Source of the DNA: Pseudomonadota bacterium
GTDB taxonomy: Bacteria; Pseudomonadota; Alphaproteobacteria; Acetobacterales; Acetobacteraceae
Reading direction: 5' to 3'
Length of the DNA stretch: 5,528 bases
Assembly (NCBI GenBank): GCA_021829055.1
Contig: JAJZCS010000151.1
Coordinates: forward strand, 1-5,528
Part shown: piece after piece, positions 1 to 5,528 of the stretch
How the letters are laid out: every line of letters begins with the position of its first letter
Numbering within the stretch: position 1 is the stretch's first letter
Translations under genes and position numbers: made by a program
The notes under the pieces: model-generated
Databases searched by the model: none
What the model saw: only the letters and a program-made list of their open reading frames with translations
Told to the model about the DNA's origin: nothing

Positions 1-92
1 GAAAACAGCGCCGCGACCTCACGGCACGAGCGCCCAGACAACACCGCCGCTGCCATGCACTCCCTCAGATCATTCGAATAATGCCAACCCAT
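1..92 (-). CDS. IS630-family transposase, N-terminal fragment cut by the window edge
   Basis: Read on the minus strand from the ATG at 92-90, the frame gives about 30 residues and runs off the left edge. It starts MGWHYSNDLRE and continues with AAAVLSGRSCREVAALF. The pattern YSNDLRxxxxAAVxSGRSCREVAxxF is the start of the N-terminal helix-turn-helix DNA-binding region of rhizobial IS630-type transposases, which cut and paste the element at TA targets. A GGAGG lies 10 bases upstream of the ATG (103-107 on the plus strand), supporting this start. The catalytic DDE domain lies outside the window, so whether the gene is intact cannot be judged. The outer end of the element should lie a short way beyond base 92, but its terminal repeat cannot be identified without the other end. 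The family call rests on recognised sequence resemblance over a short stretch. Confidence 0.7.
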   Translation of the reverse strand, partial: MGWHYSNDLRECMAAAVLSGRSCREVAALF

Positions 93-189
93 CTCATGCT
101 GGCCTCCAACCCAGCATAAAGCTTGAACAGATTTCCAGCCGCGCCGGAATCCCAAAACAATTCAGATCAGAAAAAAGGGTCTAGACGCG

Positions 190-205
190 GTTGGCTGGAG
201 CCAAC
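190..205. repeat. 16-bp palindrome, 7-bp arms with a GG centre
   Basis: GTTGGCT, then GG, then AGCCAAC form a perfect inverted repeat. Outside the arms come one G-T wobble and one further C-G pair (188-207). The short two-base centre is more typical of a binding site for a dimeric regulator than of an RNA hairpin. No regulator gene is in the window, so the partner is unknown. It lies 33 bases before the NifA-like site. Confidence 0.4.
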
Positions 206-237
206 TGACGTTCTTAATACGGTAACGCTGCCTCAAC

Positions 238-253
238 TGTTAAAAATTCTACA
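238..253. promoter_or_regulatory. TGT-N10-ACA site resembling a NifA upstream activator sequence
   Basis: The sequence TGT, ten bases (241-250), then ACA exactly fits the consensus bound by the nitrogen-fixation activator NifA. It is the only such match I found in the upstream region. A site of this form is expected by chance roughly once per 4 kb, so one match is weak evidence. The nearest -24/-12-like spacing (GG-N10-GC at 275-288) is a poor match and lies only about 20 bases away, closer than usual. No good sigma-54 promoter precedes tkt. Treat as a candidate only. Confidence 0.2.
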
Positions 254-416
254 TCAACGCCGTTAGCCCGGACTGGTGCAGCACAAGCTCCTAAATCGAC
301 AGAAAAACGCCCTTCAACGCGGGCTTCCAAAATCAATGTATGTTCAATTCTTCAGCAAAACAAAAAAAGCGTCGTGCTGTCGTTTGGCCAATCAGCGTCC
401 CGCGGCGGCACCACTA

Positions 417-432
417 CCGTCAGTGCTGACGG
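417..432. repeat. 16-bp palindrome, 7-bp arms with a TG centre
   Basis: CCGTCAG, then TG, then CTGACGG form a perfect inverted repeat with the same geometry (7+2+7) as the palindrome at 190-205, though the arm sequences differ. A regulator operator is possible. No T-run follows on either strand, so it does not look like an intrinsic terminator. Confidence 0.4.
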
Positions 433-877
433 ACCATGTGGCAACCAACGTTACTCGAGGGCTTTGATGGCGCCGAGGGTGTGTCGCTGGCCGGCCCATT
501 AGCATCATCTGCAAATTTATTCATCCTGATCCTTGGTTGCTCCTTGTATGGCCCGAACGTAGAAGGCTAATGCGCACCGACTGGTGGGCCAATCCGGTAT
601 TTCGGCACGTGGTCGCCGGGGTTGCAGCATTAAATGGCGGACCGCCAAGTGCCCGCAAGACGACCACCGCGAATCGTCGTTTCCTTATAGGCGGAAACTG
701 CGCAATTAATTAAATGAAGGCCGTTACCTCAACGGAGAGGTACAACACGGGCCAACGATCGTGACTCGGTCTTGATTTTTCAAGAAGCGGATGACACGAA
801 AGTGTGTTCAATCAGTTTTGCGTACGTACCTAGCAGGAGATGAATCGTGCGGCATCGTGCACAATGTTATTGCATGT

Positions 878-917
878 ACGTCAAGAAAATATTTTCTCTA
901 TCATGGTATCTTGACGT
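878..917. promoter_or_regulatory. Inverted repeat enclosing an A/T palindrome upstream of tkt; candidate operator or leader structure
   Basis: ACGTCAAGA (878-886) is repeated as its exact reverse complement TCTTGACGT (909-917), 22 bases apart. A second, perfect 14-bp palindrome, AGAAAATATTTTCT (884-897), overlaps the left arm. The block ends 60 bases before the tkt start codon, where an operator or transcription start would be expected. In Calvin-cycle operons of related bacteria a LysR-type regulator (CbbR) acts at such a place, but I cannot match the CbbR consensus here, so the protein is unknown. As RNA the two pairings share bases 884-886 and would exclude each other. No clean -35/-10 pair is visible: TTGACG at 911-916 lacks a partner, and TGTAAT at 917-922 has only a poor -35. 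Confidence 0.4.
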
Positions 918-963
918 GTAATCTTGCCCTGCCCACCGCACCACCGTAAGACCACTACAGATT

Positions 964-969
964 GAGGAG
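964..969 (+). promoter_or_regulatory. Ribosome binding site of tkt
   Basis: GAGGAG ends 8 bases before the ATG at 978. This strong, well-spaced site decides the tkt start in favour of 978 over later in-frame ATGs at 999 and 1068, which have no comparable site. Confidence 0.8.
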
Positions 970-977
970 AAATCGAC

Positions 978-3017
978 ATGGCGAGTCACGCGAACCAGAT
1001 GAGTAATTTCGCGGCTTTGGAGCGCCAGAAGGACATTCTGGAAAAGCCCCTGAGCGCAGAAAGACGAATGGCGAATGCGATTCGCGCGCTTGCAATAGAC
1101 GCTGTCGAAAAAGCCGGAAGCGGTCATCCTGGCATGCCGATGGGCATGGCTGACGTAGCCACCGTTCTCTGGACCAGATTTCTGAAATTTGATGCGGCCG
1201 ATCCATATTGGCCTGACCGCGATCGCTTCATTTTGTCGGCGGGGCATGGCTCGATATTGCTGTACGCACTACTCCACCTTACCGGGTACGATGGAATGAG
1301 TATGGCGAACCTCGAGAAGTTCCGTCAACTGCATTCGGTCACGGCTGGCCACCCTGAACGCGGTGCACATCCGGCCATCGAAATGACGACGGGCCCACTC
1401 GGACAGGGTATTTCCACTGCTGTTGGCTTCGCGCTTGCTGAGCGCATGATGGCCGCTCGCTTCGGCAAATCACTGGTTGATCATCGCACATGGGTAATCG
1501 CCTCGGACGGCGACATGATGGAAGGTATTAGTCACGAAGCGTGCGCCATAGCCGGACACATGCGTCTCAACAAACTTACGGTTTTATATGACGACAACTC
1601 TGTTTCGATTGACGGCAGCACATCGATTGCGATGACCGAGGATGTGGTTAAGCGTTTCGCTGCATACGGCTGGGCCACACGGCGGGTGGACGGCCATGAT
1701 TCGACCCAAATCGCCGAGGCCATCCAATTTGCTGCACGAAGCCGAAGGCCGACACTCATCGCGTGCCGCACCATCATCGGCTTCGGCGCCCCCCATAAGG
1801 CAGGCACTTCAAGTACACATGGTACGCCGCTGGGGGCTGCCGAAGCTGCAGCAGCCAAAACATTGCTCGGCTGGACTGCCCCGCCTTTCGTAATACCAGA
1901 TGACATCATGAAACACTGGAGGGCTGCCGGTTCCCGCGGTGAAGCAACACGCCGAGCTTGGATCAAGCGTCACGCCATAAATAAAATGAAGCCCGAATTT
2001 GACCGCGTCATTGCGGGAGACCTCCCCGACGCATACACTGTAGCCTTTACTGAGTTGCGACGCCGGTTGGTTGCCGAAAAACCTAATATTGCAACCCGCC
2101 AAGCGAGCCAACTCGCGCTAGATGCCATTGTGCCATTGATCCCCGAAATGGTCGGTGGTTCGGCTGATCTGACCCCATCAAACAACACGTTCGTCAAATC
2201 GATGGGAACCGCGGTACCAGGAGACTATTTTGGCCGTTATGTGCATTTCGGGGTGCGGGAACACGGCATGGCCGCTTGCCTGAGCGGCATCGCTCTGCAC
2301 GGCGGACTCATTCCTTACGGCGGGACCTTCTTCATCTTTTCTGATTACTGTCGACCCGCAATCCGCCTTGCTGCATTGATGAAAGCGCGGCCGATTTTCG
2401 TATTTACCCATGATTCAATTGGCCTCGGTGAAGATGGACCGACACATCAGCCGGTCGAGCACCTTGCTGCGTTTCGCGCCATGCCCAATGCGCTTGTGCT
2501 TCGTCCGGGAGATGCATTGGAGACAGCAGAGTGCTGGGACATTGCGCTCCACCACAAGGATGGTCCTTCGCTGCTGATCTTGAGCCGGCAGCCAATGCCA
2601 AGCCTGCCGCGAGCCACTGGCATGACACAAAATCTCTGCGCTAAGGGTGCCTACGTCGTGGCCGAAGCTGAAGGTTCTCGCCGTGCGACGCTAGTTGCGA
2701 CCGGTTCCGAAGTCGCTATCGCAATGGACGCCCGAGATGTGCTGGGGCGGCAAGGTATTTCCGTTGCCGTCGTGTCCGTGCCAAGTTTTGAATTGTTCAC
2801 ACGTCAGGATTCCGGTTATCGTGCGGCCGTGTTGGGAGCCGCACCGCGTATTGGCATTGAAGCTGCGGTCAGTTTAGGCTGGGAGCGCATTCTAGGCGAA
2901 AGCGGTATTTTTATCGGTATGCATAGCTTTGGCGCCAGCGCTCCATACCAAAAGCTGTACGAGTATTTTGGTATTACTGCTGACTCAGTTGTCGCCGCGG
3001 TAAAATCCAAAATCTGA
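978..3017 (+). CDS. tkt: Transketolase
   Basis: This is a thiamine-diphosphate (ThDP) enzyme of the cytosol that transfers two-carbon ketol units between sugar phosphates in the pentose phosphate pathway and, in autotrophs, the Calvin cycle. The 679 residues are full length for the family. In order they show KAGSGHPGMPMG (H50), SAGHGS (H90), the ThDP motif SDGDMMEG ending in N207, and STHG (H281). These are followed by VREHGM with the cofactor-activating glutamate E428, THDSIGLGEDGPTHQP (H478, H490) and LSRQ (R537). Every expected active-site residue is present. About 20 residues precede the point where typical relatives begin, but a good ribosome binding site supports the chosen start. The gene heads a tkt-gap-pgk unit, an order shared with Rhizobiales. 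The name cbbT would apply if the locus serves CO2 fixation, but no RuBisCO or phosphoribulokinase gene is in the window. The call is very secure; the specific pathway is inference. Confidence 0.97.
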   Translation: MASHANQMSNFAALERQKDILEKPLSAERRMANAIRALAIDAVEKAGSGHPGMPMGMADVATVLWTRFLKFDAADPYWPDRDRFILSAGHGSILLYALLHLTGYDGMSMANLEKFRQLHSVTAGHPERGAHPAIEMTTGPLGQGISTAVGFALAERMMAARFGKSLVDHRTWVIASDGDMMEGISHEACAIAGHMRLNKLTVLYDDNSVSIDGSTSIAMTEDVVKRFAAYGWATRRVDGHDSTQIAEAIQFAARSRRPTLIACRTIIGFGAPHKAGTSSTHGTPLGAAEAAAAKTLLGWTAPPFVIPDDIMKHWRAAGSRGEATRRAWIKRHAINKMKPEFDRVIAGDLPDAYTVAFTELRRRLVAEKPNIATRQASQLALDAIVPLIPEMVGGSADLTPSNNTFVKSMGTAVPGDYFGRYVHFGVREHGMAACLSGIALHGGLIPYGGTFFIFSDYCRPAIRLAALMKARPIFVFTHDSIGLGEDGPTHQPVEHLAAFRAMPNALVLRPGDALETAECWDIALHHKDGPSLLILSRQPMPSLPRATGMTQNLCAKGAYVVAEAEGSRRATLVATGSEVAIAMDARDVLGRQGISVAVVSVPSFELFTRQDSGYRAAVLGAAPRIGIEAAVSLGWERILGESGIFIGMHSFGASAPYQKLYEYFGITADSVVAAVKSKI

Positions 3018-3019
3018 TC

Positions 3020-3043
3020 GATGAGACGCGCGAAGCGTGCATC
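3020..3043 (+). other. Small stem-loop in the tkt-gap spacer
   Basis: In the 47-base spacer, GATG pairs with CATC and ACGC with GCGT around a GCGAA loop, leaving a small internal loop (AG opposite G). No T-run follows, so this is not an intrinsic terminator. It may protect or process the mRNA between tkt and gap, or it may be incidental. It ends 7 bases before the gap ribosome binding site. Confidence 0.3.
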
Positions 3044-3050
3044 TCAAGAT

Positions 3051-3057
3051 AAGGGAG
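3051..3057 (+). promoter_or_regulatory. Ribosome binding site of gap
   Basis: AAGGGAG ends 7 bases before the ATG at 3065. It is a good match to the 16S anti-Shine-Dalgarno sequence at ideal spacing and fixes the gap start. Confidence 0.75.
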
Positions 3058-3064
3058 TTCGAAA

Positions 3065-4078
3065 ATGGCTATAAAGATTGCGATCAATGGGTTTGGTCGC
3101 ATCGGTCGCTTACTTCTCCGGGCACTGATCGAGAGCGAGCGCTCGGATCTTAACTGTGTGTTGATCAACGATTTAGGCAGTGTCGAAGACAATGCACATC
3201 TGTTCCGCTACGATTCTGTTCATGGGCGCTTCCCGGGTCAGGTCACCGTCGAAGAAAACTGCCTGGTGATTACCTATAATGGGCGAATCTATCCGCCCAT
3301 TCTTGTGACTGCTGAACGTGATCCGGCAAAAGTTCCGCTCGACAGCGTTGATGTCGTGACGGAGTGCACGGGCTTGTTCACGAAACGCGAAGCTGCAGCG
3401 AAACTTCTCGACGCTGGCGCTCGCAAGGTTCTTATTTCAGCGCCTGCTGATGGGGTTGACGCTACGGTGGTCTACGGGGTCAACCATCACACGCTGTCCC
3501 CTGATATGACAATTATCTCCAACGCCTCCTGCACCACGAATTGCCTAGCTCCAATGGCCATGGTACTGCACGAGACGTTTGGCATAGACCGCGGCTACAT
3601 GGTGACAATCCATTCCTACACGGGCGACCAAAGAATTGTCGATACATTGCATAAGGATCGCCATCGGGCACGTGCTGCAGCGCTGTCGATCATTCCGACC
3701 ACAACCGGCGCCGCCCGCGCTCTTGGTCTCGTCCTGCCTGAACTGAAGGGCAAGCTCGACGGAACGGCTATCCGCGTACCCACGCCGAACGTTTCTCTTG
3801 TGTCGCTCGACGTGGATCTCAAGCGCGCCGCAACAAAAGAGGAGATCAATGCCGCAATGCTGGCGGCTAGCAAAGGCCGGCTAAAAGGCATTCTTGGCTA
3901 TTCGACCGATGCCCTCGTTAGTGTAGACTTCAATCACGTACCTTATTCCTGCAGTTTCGATGCGCCTCAAACTACCGTCGTTGATCATTCATTCGCTAGA
4001 GTAATGGGGTGGTATGACAATGAATGGGGCTTTTCTAATCGGATGTGCGATACTGTGGCGCTATTTGGCGCCCTTTAA
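3065..4078 (+). CDS. gap: Glyceraldehyde-3-phosphate dehydrogenase, type I
   Basis: This cytosolic, normally tetrameric enzyme interconverts glyceraldehyde-3-phosphate plus phosphate with 1,3-bisphosphoglycerate using a nicotinamide cofactor. Its 337 residues match the family length. The N-terminal Rossmann motif INGFGRIGR (residues 7-15) is followed by INDLG, with D36 at the place that favours NAD over NADP. The catalytic motif SNASCTTNC holds C156, TIHSYTGDQ holds H183, and [12 protein letters not shown] holds the phosphate-binding R237. [12 protein letters not shown] closes the fold. After H183 the sequence reads [11 protein letters not shown]. The TL pair stands where NAD-specific enzymes have LP and chloroplast NADP enzymes have AS, so the cofactor is not settled by sequence alone. 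DRH replaces the more usual DLY of alphaproteobacterial relatives, as I recall them, hinting at a diverged paralogue. The gene lies 47 bases after tkt, and its stop TAA overlaps the pgk ATG by one base. No Calvin-specific marker can be read. Confidence 0.97.
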   Translation: MAIKIAINGFGRIGRLLLRALIESERSDLNCVLINDLGSVEDNAHLFRYDSVHGRFPGQVTVEENCLVITYNGRIYPPILVTAERDPAKVPLDSVDVVTECTGLFTKREAAAKLLDAGARKVLISAPADGVDATVVYGVNHHTLSPDMTIISNASCTTNCLAPMAMVLHETFGIDRGYMVTIHSYTGDQRIVDTLHKDRHRARAAALSIIPTTTGAARALGLVLPELKGKLDGTAIRVPTPNVSLVSLDVDLKRAATKEEINAAMLAASKGRLKGILGYSTDALVSVDFNHVPYSCSFDAPQTTVVDHSFARVMGWYDNEWGFSNRMCDTVALFGAL

Positions 4079-5274
4079 TGCTCGCTGAATATCAAACGCT
4101 CGATGACGTCGCCGTAGCCGGGCGGCGTGTGCTTTTGCGTGCTGACCTCAACGTGCCTGTGCATGGTGGGCGAGTTACCGATCTGACCCGCTTAGAACGC
4201 CTCTCGCCCTCAATCACTGAGCTCACACGTAAAGGAGCGCGCGTCGTCGTCCTTTCCCATTTCGGCCGCCCAGGCGGCAAGCCAGCTCCAGACATGTCGC
4301 TCCGGCCAATCGCCGAAGCACTCGCCACGATTCTGCGGCAGCCTGTTGGCTTTGCCTCTGATTGCATCGGTCCCCAGGCGGAAAGCGCTGTGGCCGCCTT
4401 AGGGGATGGAGACGTTGTAGTCCTGGAAAATACGCGCTTCCACCCAGGTGAAGAAGCTAACGATCCGAAGTTCGCGTCAGCTCTGGCCAAACTGGGGGAC
4501 CTCTACGTTAACGACGCGTTCTCTGTGGCCCACCGTGCCCATGCCAGCACCGAGGCCGTTGGACATCTGCTTCCCGCCTATGCCGGACGGCTGATGGAGG
4601 CCGAGTTGAACGCTTTAAATGCCGCCCTTGGCTCCCCGCGTCGTCCCGTCGCGGCCATCGTGGGCGGATCCAAAGTCTCAACAAAGCTGGATCTCCTGAC
4701 CAATCTGATCACGAAAGTTGATTTGCTCGTGATCGGAGGCGCAATGGCTAATACATTCCTAGGCGCCCAAGGCATTGACGTCGGAAAATCGCTGGAGGAG
4801 CCTGGTCTGCACGAAACGGCACGTCGCATCGTCATCTCGGCAGGCAAACAGGGTTGCCGCATCCTACTACCGATTGACCTCGTTGTGAGCCGCGTTCTTG
4901 CGCCAAACGTCCCAACGCAAATCGTTCCTGTTCATGAGATTCCCTCCGACACCATGGCGTTGGACCTTGGCCCGGCCACCACCGAGGCTATCATCGCCGT
5001 GTTGCGCGAGCAAAAAACCGTAATTTGGAATGGTCCGGTTGGTGCCTTCGAAACGCCTCCGTTCAATACAGCAACGATAAGGCTCGCCGAAGCTGTTGCC
5101 GCAGCCACCGAAAGCGGCATGATATCGGTTGCTGGCGGCGGGGATACGGTCGCCGCTTTGCACGAATCGGGCGCCATAGATCGGCTGACCTACGTCTCGA
5201 CGGCTGGCGGCGCTTTCCTTGAGTGGATGGAAGGAAAAACCCTTCCAGGTGTAAGCGTATTGCAGAAAATTTAG
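4078..5274 (+). CDS. pgk: Phosphoglycerate kinase
   Basis: This monomeric cytosolic kinase interconverts 1,3-bisphosphoglycerate plus ADP with 3-phosphoglycerate plus ATP, directly following GAPDH. I start it at the ATG at 4078, giving 398 residues and the usual beginning shortly before [11 protein letters not shown]. An in-frame ATG at 4045 would add 11 residues encoded inside gap and is unlikely. The N-domain substrate residues are R21, D23, N25, R38, SHFGRP (H61, R64), R120 in [13 protein letters not shown], and R153 in [13 protein letters not shown]. The C-domain nucleotide site shows VGGSKVSTK (K199, K203), [23 protein letters not shown] (353-357) and [14 protein letters not shown] (374-387). 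All are intact and the length is normal. No Shine-Dalgarno site precedes the ATG. The TAATG overlap with gap implies that ribosomes finishing gap re-initiate here, which would keep the two enzymes in step. cbbK is the alternative name in autotrophic operons. Confidence 0.97.
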   Translation: MLAEYQTLDDVAVAGRRVLLRADLNVPVHGGRVTDLTRLERLSPSITELTRKGARVVVLSHFGRPGGKPAPDMSLRPIAEALATILRQPVGFASDCIGPQAESAVAALGDGDVVVLENTRFHPGEEANDPKFASALAKLGDLYVNDAFSVAHRAHASTEAVGHLLPAYAGRLMEAELNALNAALGSPRRPVAAIVGGSKVSTKLDLLTNLITKVDLLVIGGAMANTFLGAQGIDVGKSLEEPGLHETARRIVISAGKQGCRILLPIDLVVSRVLAPNVPTQIVPVHEIPSDTMALDLGPATTEAIIAVLREQKTVIWNGPVGAFETPPFNTATIRLAEAVAAATESGMISVAGGGDTVAALHESGAIDRLTYVSTAGGAFLEWMEGKTLPGVSVLQKI

Positions 5275-5341
5275 GGATCACTTCAGAAATACGGACACAG
5301 CTCTCCGAAATCTACGCAAATCTTTGCATGGCCTCTTAAAG

Positions 5342-5464
5342 CTACGCAACGACCTTGCTGTTCCGTTCCTGCTTCGCGGAAGTGCGTTTCACGCAGGGGG
5401 TGTGCACCGTGCGTCTGGTCACATCGGACATCTGTTTGAGGTTGAGCCCATTCAACCTAGTCAC
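5342..5464 (-). CDS. Possible small basic protein, unrecognised, convergent to pgk
   Basis: A minus-strand frame of 40 codons starts at GTG (5464-5462) with GGAGG seven bases upstream and stops at TAG (5344-5342). It begins VTRLNGLNLKQMSDV and ends NSKVVA. The product would be rich in lysine and arginine, with no signal peptide or membrane segment. Most codons end in G or C, which suggests coding. However, the frame stays open beyond the GTG to the right window edge, so it could instead be the C-terminal tail of a larger gene. I recognise no family. It may also be a chance frame, as an overlapping plus-strand frame is open too. Confidence 0.25.
   Translation of the reverse strand: MTRLNGLNLKQMSDVTRRTVHTPCVKRTSAKQERNSKVVA
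5439..5458. repeat. Stem-loop, 7-bp perfect stem with 6-base loop
   Basis: AGGTTGA pairs exactly with TCAACCT around GCCCAT. It lies 164 bases after the pgk stop. No T-run follows on either strand, so it is a poor intrinsic terminator. It falls inside the possible small minus-strand gene. Confidence 0.35.
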
Positions 5465-5528
5465 CTGGGCACCTCCATTTACCAGGCAATTTGATCTGGC
5501 AGATGATGTTTCGCGGCGAGTTTGATTG

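Larger units (their letters stand above)
93..977. other. Long non-coding stretch between the IS630 fragment and the tkt operon
   Basis: About 885 bases hold no convincing gene. Open frames here are short, lack good ribosome binding sites and match no family I recognise. The left part must contain the end of the IS630-type element. The stretch carries two perfect 7-bp-arm palindromes, one TGT-N10-ACA site, and an inverted repeat directly before tkt, which are listed separately. Several A/T-rich runs (for example around 168-176 and 357-367) contrast with the genes downstream. The region may be a mix of IS end, decayed DNA and a long operon control region. Confidence 0.6.
5275..5528. other. Region after pgk without a recognised gene
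   Basis: These 254 bases contain no match to the aldolase or other carbon-metabolism gene that often follows pgk in Rhizobiales. No hairpin followed by a T-run is seen, so the operon either ends by another mechanism or continues beyond the window. Both strands have open frames, so coding cannot be assigned with confidence. CTACGCAA occurs twice (5312-5319 and 5342-5349). Confidence 0.5.

Noticed and set aside
275..288. GG-N10-GC spacing as a sigma-54 promoter (TGGTGC then AAGCT)
   Set aside because: The -12 element is poor, it lies only about 20 bases from the NifA-like site, and no gene follows it closely.
276..467. 63-codon plus-strand open frame
   Set aside because: No ribosome binding site, no recognisable motif, composition like random intergenic sequence, and it runs through the palindrome at 417-432.
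436..570. 44-codon plus-strand frame with a hydrophobic middle, starting MWQPTLL
   Set aside because: Only a weak GGA directly before the ATG, no family resemblance, and the opposite strand is open over the same bases.
739..752. Second GG-N10-GC spacing upstream of tkt
   Set aside because: Both elements are poor (AGGTAC and GGGCC against TGGCAC and TTGCA).
771..784. CTTGA-TTTT-TCAAG hairpin as a terminator
   Set aside because: The stem is only five weak pairs, no T-run follows, and no gene upstream needs it.
911..916. TTGACG as a -35 box for tkt
   Set aside because: The position 17 bases downstream is CG-rich with no -10-like hexamer, and the motif is part of the inverted repeat arm.
1532..1966. 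144-codon minus-strand frame inside tkt
   Set aside because: It is a shadow of the tkt coding sequence, whose active-site motifs span the region in the other strand.
5275..5485. Long plus-strand open frame after pgk
   Set aside because: It has no ATG start or ribosome binding site, third positions are not G/C-rich, and there is no family resemblance.

Overview
The window looks like DNA from an alphaproteobacterium, probably of the Rhizobiales. Evidence for this is the gene order transketolase, glyceraldehyde-3-phosphate dehydrogenase (GAPDH), phosphoglycerate kinase (PGK). The protein signatures also fit, such as INDLG and VHGRFPG in [19 protein letters not shown] in PGK and KAGSGHPGMPMGMADVATVLW in transketolase. 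Third-position GC is moderate: 36 of the first 60 transketolase codons and 35 of the first 60 PGK codons end in G or C (hand count). That is lower than I would expect for a housekeeping locus in this group. The exact species cannot be read from the window.

Layout: bases 1-92 hold the N-terminus of an IS630-type transposase on the minus strand, cut by the window edge. About 885 bases without a confident gene follow. They contain two tight 16-bp palindromes (190-205 and 417-432), one TGT-N10-ACA site resembling a NifA upstream activator (238-253), and a large inverted repeat wrapped around an A/T-rich palindrome (878-917) just before the operon. Three full-length plus-strand genes follow: tkt (978-3017), gap (3065-4078) and pgk (4078-5274). 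The last 250 bases hold no recognised gene, only a weak minus-strand open frame and a stem-loop.

The three enzymes form a connected segment of central carbon metabolism. Transketolase moves two-carbon units between sugar phosphates and yields glyceraldehyde-3-phosphate. GAPDH and PGK interconvert that triose with 3-phosphoglycerate, in the glycolytic direction or, if the organism fixes CO2, in the Calvin-cycle direction. All visible catalytic residues are intact, so the genes look functional. tkt and gap are 47 bases apart, and gap and pgk overlap by one base (TAATG), consistent with one transcript and translational coupling.

No wholly new system is evident. The points most worth a second look are the structured leader of the operon, the IS630 neighbour together with moderate GC3 (which suggest an accessory or plasmid-borne copy), the lone NifA-like site, and the absence of a Shine-Dalgarno site for pgk.
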